Notes: a model not told the origin generated them from the letters alone. 64,000 nucleotides of DNA from Ilyomonas sp965277535 (GCA_965277535.1 OZ255825.1:1302001-1366000), one strand, 5' to 3'. Positions 42,732 to 52,662 are shown, counted from the first letter of the stretch. A program made the numbers and translations.

Positions 42732-43163
42732 TCAATCTAATTTCTTTGGCTCATCGCTGTGTTCTTCTCTTGCTTTCGCGGGAGCTAACTGCTTGCTTCT
42801 TTCTTTGTAATAAGAGTTGAAAGTATTGCGGTTGTTGTTGTAAGAGTTGCCATCATACAAAAAGGCAATCATAAACCACACAAATAACAAGAGCGGAATA
42901 CAAATGGTCATTATCAGGTTCCTGAGTTCGTGCTTCAGGTGCATAAAATACCCCACAATGTAAAAAGCTTTTGCCAGCATCAAAATCAAAATAATGCCTT
43001 TGATAACGTGGCGTGAAAAGCTTTCTTCCGACATGTTCATCATTGAAAAGCCAAGTCCTAATTCAACAATGGTAAGGATGGTAAGAATGATGGTTACACG
43101 CAGAATTTCCTTTGTGCCGCCACCGCTGTGCTCATGATATTCTACTGCCGACGTCTGTTCCAT
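42732..43163 (-). CDS. Cytochrome c oxidase subunit IV-like protein
   Basis: 143 residues with three membrane segments: VTIILTILTIVELGLGFSMM, GIILILMLAKAFYIVGYFMH and MTICIPLLLFVWFMIAFLYD. AFYIVGYFMHLKHELRN is the typical prokaryotic subunit IV motif. The C-terminal part is a charged Asn/Tyr-rich tail. It helps assembly or stability of the oxidase. It is the last gene of the leftward cluster, 20 bases after subunit III and just before a strong terminator. Confidence 0.88.
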   Translation of the reverse strand: MEQTSAVEYHEHSGGGTKEILRVTIILTILTIVELGLGFSMMNMSEESFSRHVIKGIILILMLAKAFYIVGYFMHLKHELRNLIMTICIPLLLFVWFMIAFLYDGNSYNNNRNTFNSYYKERSKQLAPAKAREEHSDEPKKLD

Positions 43164-43183
43164 AAGAGAATTATTTTACAAAA

Positions 43184-43870
43184 TTAAACAAGATAAAAAC
43201 AGGTAAAAACAAACACCCAAACCAAATCTACAAAATGCCAGTATAAGCCGGCTTTTTCAATCATCAGATAATGTCCTTTTCTTTCAAATACATTGCTCAA
43301 TACCATTATCAGCATAATGGTATTAATAATCACACCAGAAAATACATGGAAGCCATGAAAGCCCGTAATAGTAAAGAAGAAGTTGGTAAAATTGGTTGTA
43401 GCAATGGTGCCATTTGCGTTGGGAAACGGATTTCTTCCCCACCATGCGCCTTCGTGATGCAAGTGTGTCCACTCCCACGCCTGGCAGCTTAAAAAAGCAA
43501 GTCCGCCAATGATGGTTAAAATTAGGTTGACAACCACTTTTTTCTTTTGCATATTATGCCCCGCCTGCACAGCCAGCACCATGGTTACCGAACTGATGAT
43601 TAGGATAAAGGTCATCAGGCTTACAAACGCTAAAGGCAGGTTTTTGCCTTCTAACCCTGGAAAGGTATTGAACACTTTGTTGGGATCGGGCCAGCCGTTG
43701 GTAGCAAAACGAGTGGTGCCATAAGAAATAAGAAACGCCCCGAATGTAAAGGCATCGCTCATTAAAAAATACCACATCATTACCTTACCATACTCGACAT
43801 TGAAAGGGCTTTTGCCACCGCCCCAAAGCTTGGTTGGCGCCGGTGTTACTGCGGTTACTGTTGTTGCCAT
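43184..43870 (-). CDS. Cytochrome c oxidase subunit III, first form
   Basis: 228 residues, five membrane segments. KVMMWYFLMSDAFTFGAFL, AWEWTHLHHEGAWWGRNPF, FFTITGFHGFHVFSGVIIN and the end LYWHFVDLVWVFVFTCFYL are family signatures; E and H residues in the second helix are those that bind lipid in subunit III. It stabilises subunit I turnover. A separate, shorter subunit III is encoded directly upstream. TACATTTG lies 24-31 bases before its start. Confidence 0.92.
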   Translation of the reverse strand: MATTVTAVTPAPTKLWGGGKSPFNVEYGKVMMWYFLMSDAFTFGAFLISYGTTRFATNGWPDPNKVFNTFPGLEGKNLPLAFVSLMTFILIISSVTMVLAVQAGHNMQKKKVVVNLILTIIGGLAFLSCQAWEWTHLHHEGAWWGRNPFPNANGTIATTNFTNFFFTITGFHGFHVFSGVIINTIMLIMVLSNVFERKGHYLMIEKAGLYWHFVDLVWVFVFTCFYLV

Positions 43871-43893
43871 AATACCTGTTCAGTTTCGTTTTG

Positions 43894-43901
43894 CAAATGT
43901 A
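43894..43901 (-). promoter_or_regulatory. Candidate internal -7 element (TACATTTG)
   Basis: The minus strand reads TACATTTG, exact TAnnTTTG, 24 bases before the subunit III start, inside the 70-base gap. It could allow extra transcription of the last two genes. No TTG partner was checked as convincing. Confidence 0.35.
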
Positions 43902-43940
43902 TATGGATGATGATTAACTACGAATTTAAAACAGCGTTTT

Positions 43941-44519
43941 TTATCCTACCCAATTAAAAAAGATGAATAAATAAATCCAGAGTATGTCTACAAAATGCCA
44001 GTAGATGCTCAGCATTTCAACCGGTGTGCTATCATAGCTTTTTATTTTGCGGCTATAGGCTTTTAGAAATACGATTATCAAAGCAACAACACCACCCAAC
44101 ACATGTATCACATGCAAACCTGTAATAATTCCTAAAAATGATGCCGATGGATTGCTTCCTCTACCAATGATTTGTACACCGCGGCTGTATAAATCTGAGA
44201 AGCCATAGCATTGCAGTACTGCAAACAATACGCCTAACAAAGCGGTTACAGAAAGTAACATTTTATAGCGGTTTCTTTCACGTGAACGAAAGGCTTTGAC
44301 CGCAAGATGTAAAGTAATACTGCTTGTAATGATAACCGCTGTAGAATACCAAAATACCCGTGGCATTGAAAATTCGAGCCAGTTGTGCTGTGCATGACGA
44401 ACAATGTAAGCGCTGGTGAGTGCAGCAAACATCATAATGATGCTTCCAATGGCAACCCAAAGTGTAAACTTATGAGGATGTAATCGTTTCTTTTCCGTAC
44501 TTTCAATACTTGCAATCAT
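43941..44519 (-). CDS. Cytochrome c oxidase subunit III, second form
   Basis: 192 residues, five membrane segments. TLWVAIGSIIMMFAALTSAY at the start, SFLGIITGLHVIHVLGGVVA and the end SIYWHFVDILWIYLFIFFNW show subunit III. It is shorter than its neighbour, lacking much of the loop between helices. Bacteroidota often encode two such proteins with the caa3-type oxidase; the pair may do together what one long subunit III does elsewhere. Gaps of 70 bases lie on both sides. Confidence 0.9.
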   Translation of the reverse strand: MIASIESTEKKRLHPHKFTLWVAIGSIIMMFAALTSAYIVRHAQHNWLEFSMPRVFWYSTAVIITSSITLHLAVKAFRSRERNRYKMLLSVTALLGVLFAVLQCYGFSDLYSRGVQIIGRGSNPSASFLGIITGLHVIHVLGGVVALIIVFLKAYSRKIKSYDSTPVEMLSIYWHFVDILWIYLFIFFNWVG

Positions 44520-44589
44520 AAGTGGAACAGTTGATAAAAAGCAAATTTACGAAATGGCTGTTTTATCTTTTTATAACTAACTTTTTATT

Positions 44590-45504
44590 TTATAGTTTAT
44601 CGGCAAGCAGTGCCAGCAAAACAATAGGCAAATAAATGTAACTGCTGAACATTACCCGTCGTGCCGCCTTTATACTCATTTCTATATACAATCTTGAACA
44701 TTGCACTACCATGAAAAGGTTGCAAACAATCAGAATAAAAAAACTTACCTGTCCGCTGATTCCAAAATAATATGGTAACATGCCAACGGGTATCATCATA
44801 ACGGAATACAACAAAGCTTGCAATGCAGTAACTTTGGTAGGTCCTTTATCGGACGGCAACAATTTAAAACCAGCTTTGCTGTAATCGTTGTGCGCTACCC
44901 AAGCAATTGCCCAAAAATGCGGGAACTGCCATAGAAACTGTATGCCGAACAAAACCAAACCTCCTGTCCAGCTGATTGTTGAATTACTCGGAAAACCGGC
45001 TACCCAACCAATAAGGCATGGCAATGCGCCCGGAAATGCTCCAACTAATACCGCAATGGAATTAATTTTTTTTAATGGTGTATAAATAAAAGCATATAAA
45101 AACAAACTTACGGCAGAGATAACAGCTGATGTAAGATTGAAAAAATAATACATGATAATTACGCCAACTAAACCTGTGATGAAGGCATAAGTGTAAGCTT
45201 CACCTGTTGTCATTCTGCCGCTGGCAACCGGGCGGTTTGCTGTGCGTTTCATCATAGCATCAGTATCCTTTTCAACAGCCTGGTTGATGGTGTTTGCACT
45301 GCCGGCAATCATCATTCCGGCAACAAACAGAAGCAGTATCATTTTCCAGTCGAAACCAATAACAGATGGCGCAAGCAAATAACAGATAACGCAGGAAAAT
45401 ACAACTGTGAAACTCAGTGTGAATTTCATGAGTTGCAAATAGTCTTTTATCTTTAAACTCGCCTTTAACGAAGCACTGTTTTCCCTATTTAATTCGCCTA
45501 CCAA
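44590..45504 (-). CDS. ctaB: Heme O synthase (protoheme IX farnesyltransferase)
   Basis: 304 residues, about nine membrane segments. The first prenyl-diphosphate motif NQAVEKDTDAMMKRTANRP (Asn-x3-Glu-x-Asp-x-Asp, about residues 73-91) and the second, WVAHNDYSKAGFKLLP (His-Asn-Asp-Tyr), are diagnostic. It joins farnesyl diphosphate to heme b, giving heme O, which CtaA turns into heme A for subunit I. It lies between coxA and the subunit III genes. A terminator-like hairpin follows coxA, just upstream of this gene, so its level may be lower than that of coxA. Confidence 0.93.
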   Translation of the reverse strand: MVGELNRENSASLKASLKIKDYLQLMKFTLSFTVVFSCVICYLLAPSVIGFDWKMILLLFVAGMMIAGSANTINQAVEKDTDAMMKRTANRPVASGRMTTGEAYTYAFITGLVGVIIMYYFFNLTSAVISAVSLFLYAFIYTPLKKINSIAVLVGAFPGALPCLIGWVAGFPSNSTISWTGGLVLFGIQFLWQFPHFWAIAWVAHNDYSKAGFKLLPSDKGPTKVTALQALLYSVMMIPVGMLPYYFGISGQVSFFILIVCNLFMVVQCSRLYIEMSIKAARRVMFSSYIYLPIVLLALLADKL

Positions 45505-45528
45505 AAAGATATTTTTGTGTTTATAAAA

Positions 45529-45550
45529 ATGCCCTGATAAATCAGGGCAT
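45529..45550 (-). terminator. Intrinsic terminator or attenuator between coxA and ctaB
   Basis: ATGCCCTGA TTTA TCAGGGCAT on the minus strand is a perfect 9-pair stem followed directly by TTTTTATAAA. It sits 31 bases after the coxA stop, inside the cluster, so it probably lowers transcription of ctaB and the subunit III/IV genes. Confidence 0.7.
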
Positions 45551-45580
45551 CAGATATTCTTTTGAAAGATATTTATTGTC

Positions 45581-47395
45581 TTAATGGCTCACTTCATCTT
45601 CGCCTACCGGAGCTGTTTGAGGAATAAAGTCTTTACCATCTTTACCATAATCATAAGCCCAGCGATGCACTTCGGGTATTTCACCAGGCCAGTTTCCATG
45701 ACCCGGATTAATAGGCGTAGTCCATTCCAGAGTGTTGGAGCCCCACGGGTTTTGCGTTCTTACTTTACGTCCTTTAAAAATAGAGTAAAAAAAGTTGAAC
45801 AAAAACAAAAACTGTGTTGCATATACTATAATAGCTACCGTACTTATCATCCGGTTTAAACCACCAAACTGATTAAAGCTTATCCAGTTGCTGTAATCAT
45901 AATACCGGCGTGGCATACCTGCAAAACCTTCGTAGTGCATAGGCCAGAAAATTAAATAAGCACCTATGATTGTAATCCAAAAATGGATATAAGAAAGCAC
46001 ATTATTCATATAGCGCCCGAACATTTTTGGGTACCAGTGATACACACCGCAGAACATTCCAAACATGGCAGATACACCCATCACAATGTGGAAGTGTGCA
46101 ACTACAAAATAAGTATCATGCAAATGAATGTCGAGGGCTGAATTGCCGAGGAAAATGCCGGTTAAGCCGCCTGATATAAACATGCTTACAAAGCCAATGG
46201 CAAATAGCATAGCCGGAGTAAACCGAATGTTGCCTCGCCACAAGGTAGTAAGCCAGTTAAACACTTTAATTGCGGAAGGAACCGCGATCAATAAAGTAAG
46301 CAAAACAAAAATGGAACCCAGAAATGGATTTAAACCGGATACAAACATGTGATGTGCCCACACCAAAAATGCAAGCACCGTAATAGCAAATAAAGAACCC
46401 ACCATTGCCATGTAACCAAATATGGGCTTGCGTGCGTTGGTTGATAGAACTTCTGACACAATACCCATTGCCGGCAATATGATAATATATACTTCAGGAT
46501 GCCCCAAAAACCAGAATAAGTGCTGATACAAAATCGCACTTCCACCCTCATTGGGCAGTGCACCTACGCCACTAATAAAAATATCGGACAAATAAAATGA
46601 AGTACCGAAGTTTCTATCAAAAATCAATAAAATAAAACCAGAGAATAAAACCGGAAAAGACAATACGCCCAATACTGCTGTAAAAAACAAAGCCCATATT
46701 GTCAGGGGCAAGCGCGTCATGCTCATGCCTTTGGTGCGCATGTTTAAAATAGTAGAAATGTAATTTAAACCAGCTAACAACTGCGAAACCACAAACAAAG
46801 CCATAGCAACAATCCAAAGGTCCATGCCTGTTTTAGAACCCGGCGATGCATCTCCTAAAGCACTCAGCGGGGGATAAGCCGTCCATCCACCACTGAAAGG
46901 CCCTGTTTCAACAAACAGAGATGAAATCATTACAATACTGGCAGTAAAGAAAAACCAATAGCTCAACATGTTCAGCATGGGTGATGCCATGTCTCTGGCA
47001 CCTACCTGTAAAGGAATCAGCAAGTTGGCAAAAGTTCCGCTCAAGCCTGCTGTCAACACAAAAAACACTAGCACGGTTCCGTGCGTAGTTACCAAAGCAT
47101 AATAAGCTTCTTGAGATATATGACCGCCTTTACCCCATTTACCCAAAATGGTTTCGAGCCAGGGGAAAGTAGAATCGGGATACCCGATTTGTAAACGGAA
47201 TAAAACTGACATAAAACCACCTAAAATTGCCCACACCATGCCCGTAATCAGGAACTGTTTGGCAATCATTTTATGGTCCTGGCTAAATACATACTTGGTA
47301 ATAAAATGTTCTGTGTGTGGATGATGTTCATGGGTGTCTGTATGGATGGTTTGAACACCACTTGTACCTGTTTGCAAAACCGCTTCGTTACTCAT
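45581..47395 (-). CDS. ctaD: Cytochrome c oxidase subunit I (caa3/aa3 type)
   Basis: 604 residues, at least twelve membrane segments. Heme and copper ligands are visible: TTHGTVLVFFVL (low-spin heme His), WFLGHPEVYIIILPAMG (CuB His with the cross-linked Tyr in GHPEVY), VWAHHMFVSG (two CuB His) and HDTYFVVAHFHIVMG (heme a3 and heme a His). It reduces oxygen to water in the inner membrane, pumping protons. Subunit II is directly upstream. It is transcribed with the act genes, which would hand electrons from quinol to it. Confidence 0.97.
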   Translation of the reverse strand: MSNEAVLQTGTSGVQTIHTDTHEHHPHTEHFITKYVFSQDHKMIAKQFLITGMVWAILGGFMSVLFRLQIGYPDSTFPWLETILGKWGKGGHISQEAYYALVTTHGTVLVFFVLTAGLSGTFANLLIPLQVGARDMASPMLNMLSYWFFFTASIVMISSLFVETGPFSGGWTAYPPLSALGDASPGSKTGMDLWIVAMALFVVSQLLAGLNYISTILNMRTKGMSMTRLPLTIWALFFTAVLGVLSFPVLFSGFILLIFDRNFGTSFYLSDIFISGVGALPNEGGSAILYQHLFWFLGHPEVYIIILPAMGIVSEVLSTNARKPIFGYMAMVGSLFAITVLAFLVWAHHMFVSGLNPFLGSIFVLLTLLIAVPSAIKVFNWLTTLWRGNIRFTPAMLFAIGFVSMFISGGLTGIFLGNSALDIHLHDTYFVVAHFHIVMGVSAMFGMFCGVYHWYPKMFGRYMNNVLSYIHFWITIIGAYLIFWPMHYEGFAGMPRRYYDYSNWISFNQFGGLNRMISTVAIIVYATQFLFLFNFFYSIFKGRKVRTQNPWGSNTLEWTTPINPGHGNWPGEIPEVHRWAYDYGKDGKDFIPQTAPVGEDEVSH

Positions 47396-47431
47396 AACTC
47401 AATTTCTTTATTCTAAAGTAAAATCAATTCC

Positions 47432-48520
47432 TTATTTGTTTAATGCTACTGCTCCTGGTGCTTTTTTAGCTGTACTGTCGGTTGCCTTTTTGTTTGCATT
47501 GGTCGGGTCTTTATCAGGATAAGCCGTGTAATAATTTGGCTTTTGTTGCGCCATCCAGGCATCAAACTCAGGTTGCGTAACCACTTCAATTATACCTCTC
47601 ATTGAATAATGCCCATTGCCGCACAATTGGTCGCAGGCAATCTCGTATTCAAAATTAGGATTGTTGGTCATTTCCTTCATTTCCTTTGTTGTATATAAAG
47701 GCGTAAACCACATGGTAGTAGGCGTTCCGGGTACAGCGTCCATTTTCATTCTAAAATGCGGCAAGCCGACATCGTGAATTACATCACGGGAATTGATAAT
47801 TAGTTTTACGGGACGGCCTTTTACCACATACATGGTAGTGGGTGTAACATCATCAAAATTTTTTGGATCCACATGTACATTTAAAGCCGCGCTATCTTTA
47901 AACAACTGACCTAAAGGATTACTGTTAGCTTCATCAATCATTTTATAATATTTCTCTCCGAATTGACCATCCTTACCCGGATAACGATACAGCCAGCCGA
48001 ACTGTTTTCCGGTAATTTCTACCTGCAATGCATTTTTAGGAGCATCGCTCGTCATAGCAAACCAGTTGCGCAAACCAATCACAATTAAAACGGTCAACGC
48101 AATGGCTGGTACTACTGTCCAGACCAACTCCATTGTATTATTGTGTGGAAAGAAATATACTTTACGCTTTTCGCTGTATTGATACCGATAAGCAAATACA
48201 AACAAAAGGATCTGTGTGATGAGAAATACAATGCCGGTGATGATAACTGTCCAATGAAACATGTTATCATATTTTTCGCCGTGGTCACTGGCAGCTTTTT
48301 GAACCAGTAGTGTTTTTGGCAAAAGCAATTCGTTACACCAGTAAACGCCAATCAAGCCCAACACCAGAAATGAAATCATAAAGAAGGCGTTTACCTTATT
48401 GTTGGATTGGTTGGCTTTTTCTTCGCCTTTTAAAACATTTACATACTCGCTTGCCTTTGCAATCTGAAAGATGATTACAAAAATGAGTAAAACAACGGCT
48501 ATTGTAAACCAGGTGGACAT
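47432..48520 (-). CDS. coxB: Cytochrome c oxidase subunit II
   Basis: 362 residues. Three hydrophobic segments near the start (one more than usual) precede the cupredoxin domain. WTVVPAIALTVLIVIG and QFGWLYRYPGKDGQFG are typical. The CuA site is SRDVIHDVGLPHFRMKMDAV (first His) with YEIACDQLCGNGHYSMRGII carrying the two Cys, His and Met. There is no C-terminal cytochrome c domain, so it is aa3-like; ActE or ActA probably gives it electrons. A Lys/Ala/Thr-rich tail ends the protein. It lies 73 bases after actF and 36 before coxA. Confidence 0.95.
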   Translation of the reverse strand: MSTWFTIAVVLLIFVIIFQIAKASEYVNVLKGEEKANQSNNKVNAFFMISFLVLGLIGVYWCNELLLPKTLLVQKAASDHGEKYDNMFHWTVIITGIVFLITQILLFVFAYRYQYSEKRKVYFFPHNNTMELVWTVVPAIALTVLIVIGLRNWFAMTSDAPKNALQVEITGKQFGWLYRYPGKDGQFGEKYYKMIDEANSNPLGQLFKDSAALNVHVDPKNFDDVTPTTMYVVKGRPVKLIINSRDVIHDVGLPHFRMKMDAVPGTPTTMWFTPLYTTKEMKEMTNNPNFEYEIACDQLCGNGHYSMRGIIEVVTQPEFDAWMAQQKPNYYTAYPDKDPTNANKKATDSTAKKAPGAVALNK

Positions 48521-48593
48521 CTCGTATTATTTTTTCGATTACAATTCGATTTCTCTATGTAGAAACAATCTATGGCTACTAAATCTTCCCCTC

Positions 48594-49832
48594 TTATGAG
48601 TGGTGAACAATACTCTCTTTCAGGAATGGATGATAGCGTGGCACTAATGGTTTTGCAGCCAAAGCCCTTCCAACAGAATAAATCATAATGCCTACAAATA
48701 AGGCTGCTGTTCCAAAATCAAACCATCCGCTTTCTGCCAAAGTTACTTTATCAGGTGATACGCTTCCCATCACCATTTGATAAAAATCAATCCAATGACC
48801 AAACAAAATAAGTACGCACATAAATGTCATCAATGTATAATTTCTTTTTGCTGATCTTTTCATTAAAATTAAAATGGGACAAACAAAATTGATAATCAGA
48901 TTCAAAAAGAAAATCCCTTTATACACTCCTCTTACACGAGGGATGAAATATGATGTTTCTTCAGGTATATTGGCATACCAGATTAGCATATACTGTGCGA
49001 ACCAAAGGTATGTCCAAAAGATAGAGAAAGCAAACATAAACTTACCAAGATCCTGTAAATGTTCCTGGTTGGTAAGTTCTAAGTACCCTTTATTTTTCAA
49101 GTAAATTACCCATAGCGCAATGAGTGATACACCCGCAACAAAAGTACTGGCAAAAGTGTACCAGCTATACATAGTGGAATACCATTCTGCATTTAAACTC
49201 ATCATCCAAAACCAAGGCGTAACTGATGCAGTTGTTAAGGCAAACCAAACAATAAAAAGAGCTGCCGTTACAGTATTTCGCCAGATAAAACTTTTTCCAC
49301 TTTCAAAGCTGAACTTGCCTTCATCTGTTTCAGAGGACAACCGGCGCATCCGGGCACCCAATACTCCCCATAAACCAATGGTTAATATCGTCCAAACAAG
49401 AAAGAAAGGTTTACTCAAAAATCCGCTTTTACCTTTTAGCACTTCGCTCTGAGCCACTGTGTTGCTATCAAGCCATTGGTAGATGTATGTTTTATCGGTA
49501 AAAACAATAAAGATTAATAACAAAAAAGTAATGCCTCCAAAAATGGGTACCATTGAAGATAGTGCTTCACTTACCCGACTAAATGTAGTGGTAAAGCTTG
49601 CCATAGCTAAAGTAGTGGCACAAATGAAGAACATTACAGCATTGCAGATCATGGTAAAAAACAAACTGTTGTAAAGCAAAGTGCCCCAAAACACTGCTTT
49701 ATCAGCATTGTTGCTGCTTAAGCCGTAAGCAATGAAGCCACCAATGACGGCAAGCAATCCCACTGCTATCAACCCAAAAGCCCAGGTGCGCATTCTTGCG
49801 GGTATCTCAAACTGTTCTTTTATAAATACCAT
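48594..49832 (-). CDS. actF: Alternative Complex III subunit ActF (integral membrane)
   Basis: 412 residues, about ten membrane segments and no cofactor motif. WAFGLIAVGLLAVIGGFIAY, then YNSLFFTMICNAVMFFICAT, FWTYLWFAQYMLIWYANIPE (about 278-297) and LILFGHWIDFYQMVMGSV match the quinol:cytochrome c oxidoreductase membrane subunit related to NrfD/ActC. It is a quinol-side and possible proton-path subunit of the complex. It is the last act gene, before coxB. Confidence 0.9.
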   Translation of the reverse strand: MVFIKEQFEIPARMRTWAFGLIAVGLLAVIGGFIAYGLSSNNADKAVFWGTLLYNSLFFTMICNAVMFFICATTLAMASFTTTFSRVSEALSSMVPIFGGITFLLLIFIVFTDKTYIYQWLDSNTVAQSEVLKGKSGFLSKPFFLVWTILTIGLWGVLGARMRRLSSETDEGKFSFESGKSFIWRNTVTAALFIVWFALTTASVTPWFWMMSLNAEWYSTMYSWYTFASTFVAGVSLIALWVIYLKNKGYLELTNQEHLQDLGKFMFAFSIFWTYLWFAQYMLIWYANIPEETSYFIPRVRGVYKGIFFLNLIINFVCPILILMKRSAKRNYTLMTFMCVLILFGHWIDFYQMVMGSVSPDKVTLAESGWFDFGTAALFVGIMIYSVGRALAAKPLVPRYHPFLKESIVHHS

Positions 49833-49869
49833 TATAAATGTTTTTGTATGCTTTTATCTTTTGAATCGT

Positions 49870-50535
49870 TTACTTTTTAACCGTTGTTGTTGTACTATCT
49901 GCCGAAGCTTTAGGCTTGCTAGCACCTTGCCTCGACTTGATGTAGGCAATAACCATCCATCGTTGTTGACGGGACAATTGAGAAGCGTAACTTCCCATTA
50001 GGTTTTTACCGTAGGTTACAGAATAATACATCTGTCCAACAGGCATAGCATCGTATTTAGGATCGCCTACCAACTGGGCAGGTTTAGCAGGAAACGGTCC
50101 TTGACCGCCTTTGTATAAAGGTCCGTTTCCATCTAATGCAGTTCCATGGCAAATGGCACAATTAATTAAAAACATACGTTCTGCTTCTTTCAAATCGGCC
50201 GCACTCGGTGCGGTAAACGGATTGGGGATTGCTTTGGACGCTACATAATTTGTAGTATCGCCGGGGATATCCTTAGTTAATAGAAAAGTAAGGTCTTCAC
50301 CGCGCATTACCGTTCCCAACACAGGGCGATTGTCATAAAATATTTTTGCATCTGCCTTTGTCTGATCTTCTGTGAATTGGGCAGAATCTCTTTCTATGTA
50401 TGTTTCATAGGCCCGGCTATACGCCATATCAGGCATATAAATAGTGCCTGGTTTTCTTTTAATATCATTACAGCTTACAACCACTGCAACACAAGTAACG
50501 GAAAGAAGTATGATAAATAACTGCTTCATGCTCAA
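49870..50535 (-). CDS. actE: Alternative Complex III subunit ActE (cytochrome c lipoprotein)
   Basis: 221 residues. The lipoprotein signal ends VVVSCND with Cys22. A PDMAYSRAYETY stretch precedes the mono-heme domain with CAICHGTALDGNGPLYKGGQ (heme c attachment Cys-x2-Cys-His, about residues 120-139) and a distal Met near AMPVGQMYYSVTYG. It takes electrons from ActA and passes them to the oxidase. It lies 13 bases after actD, the closest spacing in the operon. Confidence 0.92.
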   Translation of the reverse strand: MSMKQLFIILLSVTCVAVVVSCNDIKRKPGTIYMPDMAYSRAYETYIERDSAQFTEDQTKADAKIFYDNRPVLGTVMRGEDLTFLLTKDIPGDTTNYVASKAIPNPFTAPSAADLKEAERMFLINCAICHGTALDGNGPLYKGGQGPFPAKPAQLVGDPKYDAMPVGQMYYSVTYGKNLMGSYASQLSRQQRWMVIAYIKSRQGASKPKASADSTTTTVKK

Positions 50536-50548
50536 AAATTATTTGCCA

Positions 50549-51139
50549 TTAGGCTATGTTCACTTCGGTATCTTTAATTAATTGCTGCGTTTTGTCGTAT
50601 CGTCCAAACCACCATCCGGGTTCGGCTTCCTGCACATTTACTTTTACTGCGCCATTGTTGGTTAAAAAGCTTTGCAGATCGTCCACGTTTGTTTTTGCTG
50701 TGCATTCTATCGCCATTACAAACAAATTGTCGGTCGCACGCAAGTCGAAATGATGTTTTTTTACAAACGGCATCATTTGGCACAAGTAACAAAATGTAAG
50801 CACCATTCCAACGGCTGAAAATAAAACCGTAGTTTCAAAAGTAATGGGGATGAAAGCTGGCAACGCAAAGTGAGGTTTACCACCCACATTGATAGGCCAA
50901 TCGCTTACAAACACCCAGCCCATGCCGCCTAATGCAGTAGCTGTTCCTGTAATACCATAGATAAAACCGGCAGTATGCAAACTGGTTTCACGCAATCCCA
51001 TTGCATGGTCTAAGCCATGCACCGGAAAAGGAGTATAAATGTCATGTATTTTATATCCTGCCGTACGAACTTTTTTGACTGCCGGAAATAGCACGTCTTC
51101 ATTATCAAAGCATCCAACTACAAACTTCTTTTTTGCCAT
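50549..51139 (-). CDS. actD: Alternative Complex III subunit ActD (DUF3341)
   Basis: 196 residues. It opens KFVVGCFDNEDVLFPAVKKV; YTPFPVHGLDHAMGLRETSL is the family's conserved segment, followed by two membrane segments (about 60-85 and 100-125) and a short C-terminal domain with the CTAKTNVDDLQSFLTNNGA start. It is a small structural subunit touching ActC and ActF. GCAAAAACAAA occurs inside the gene (minus strand, encoding AKTN). Confidence 0.92.
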   Translation of the reverse strand: MAKKKFVVGCFDNEDVLFPAVKKVRTAGYKIHDIYTPFPVHGLDHAMGLRETSLHTAGFIYGITGTATALGGMGWVFVSDWPINVGGKPHFALPAFIPITFETTVLFSAVGMVLTFCYLCQMMPFVKKHHFDLRATDNLFVMAIECTAKTNVDDLQSFLTNNGAVKVNVQEAEPGWWFGRYDKTQQLIKDTEVNIA

Positions 51140-51219
51140 ATACTAATATTCAAAAGTAAAAAGTAAAATCAAACCTGGTTTTGAATGCGCCTGTCGGCAG
51201 CCAAAGGTTGCCTTTTATT

Positions 51220-52662
51220 TTAATGAGCATAATGATGCGCAAAATCCGCTGTTGATTCTTCTTCAATCGGCTCCATTCTTTCTTTAAAGTTTTCTCCCGA
51301 AGTTTTTAGAATTGCTTTAATTTCTGCCGTTGCTATAACAGGAAAGTATTTGGCAAATAAGAAGAAGCAAGTAAAGAACAAGCCAAACGTTCCAAGATAA
51401 AACCCAACTTCCCAAATGGTTGGACTATAATAGGTAGGCCAAGATGACGGCAGATAATCGCGAAACAACGAAGTAACAATGATTACAAAACGCTCAAACC
51501 ACATGCCCACATTCACAATTACGCTCATAAAGAAAGTAACTGTAATGTTTCTTCTTAATTTTCTAAACCAGAAGATTTGAGGAGACAATACATTGCACGC
51601 CATCATTCCGTAATAACTCCAGCCATAAGGACTAAATAAATTACCGCGACTGTAAAAGAAAGCATACGCTTCGTATTTGTTTTGGCTGTAAAAAGCCATG
51701 AACAATTCTGTAAGATATGCTACACCCACAATTGAGCCGGTAAGTACGATTACTTTATTCATGGCCTCAATATGCCCTAAGGTTATGTAATCCTGCATGT
51801 TCAACACCTTGCGAGTGATAATCAAAAGAGTTTGTACCATAGCAAAGCCAGAAAATACGGCTCCCGCTACAAAATAAGGCGGGAAGATGGTAGTATGCCA
51901 GCCCGGGATAACCGATGTTGCAAAGTCGAAAGATACGATGGTGTGAACCGATAACACAAGCGGTGTACTTAACCCTGCTAATACAAGAGCTAAACTTTCG
52001 TGCCGCTGCCAGTGCTTGGTTGAACCATTCCAGCCAAAGGAAGCAATACCATATAAAAGCTTACGAAGTTTTGTTTTAGCTCTGTCGCGTACCATAGCTA
52101 AGTCGGGTAATAAACCAGTATACCAGAATAAAAGTGATACGGTAAAATACGTTGAGATAGCAAACACGTCCCACATCAGAGGCGAATTGAAATTGGGCCA
52201 AACAGGTCCGCGGGTGTTTGGATAAGGCATTACAAAAAAGCCCATCCAAACGCGTCCCATGTGGAAGATAGGGAACTGACCGGCGCACATTACTGCGAAA
52301 ATGGTCATGGCTTCAGCGGCGCGGTTTACACCAGTGCGCCAGCCTTGTCGGAACAGCAATAAGATAGCGGAAATCAGCGTACCGGCATGACCGATACCCA
52401 CCCACCAAACGAAGTTGGTAATGTCCCAACCCCATCCAACAGTAGTATTTAGGTTCCATTCGCCAATGCCATAAACTACCTCTCTGTAAACGCTATAAAT
52501 ACCGAATAGAAGAAGAGCTATAGCAATAAAAAAACCAATGTACCAAAGCTTAGACGGCTTTCCTTCAATAGGCGCGCAAATGTCGTTTGTAACCTGATGA
52601 TAATCTTTACTACCACTTATCAAAGGCTCACGTAACTGCGATTCGTACTTTAGTGATGACAT
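51220..52662 (-). CDS. actC: Alternative Complex III subunit ActC (NrfD-like quinol-site subunit)
   Basis: 480 residues, about ten membrane segments. GWGWDITNFVWWVGIGHAGT with LISAILLLFRQGWRTGVNRA is the quinol-binding region of NrfD/PsrC proteins; FPIFHMGRVWMGFFVMPYPN and NVGMWFERFVIIVTSLFRDY are also typical. With ActB it oxidises menaquinol. It is placed 67 bases after actB and 80 before actD. Confidence 0.95.
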   Translation of the reverse strand: MSSLKYESQLREPLISGSKDYHQVTNDICAPIEGKPSKLWYIGFFIAIALLLFGIYSVYREVVYGIGEWNLNTTVGWGWDITNFVWWVGIGHAGTLISAILLLFRQGWRTGVNRAAEAMTIFAVMCAGQFPIFHMGRVWMGFFVMPYPNTRGPVWPNFNSPLMWDVFAISTYFTVSLLFWYTGLLPDLAMVRDRAKTKLRKLLYGIASFGWNGSTKHWQRHESLALVLAGLSTPLVLSVHTIVSFDFATSVIPGWHTTIFPPYFVAGAVFSGFAMVQTLLIITRKVLNMQDYITLGHIEAMNKVIVLTGSIVGVAYLTELFMAFYSQNKYEAYAFFYSRGNLFSPYGWSYYGMMACNVLSPQIFWFRKLRRNITVTFFMSVIVNVGMWFERFVIIVTSLFRDYLPSSWPTYYSPTIWEVGFYLGTFGLFFTCFFLFAKYFPVIATAEIKAILKTSGENFKERMEPIEEESTADFAHHYAH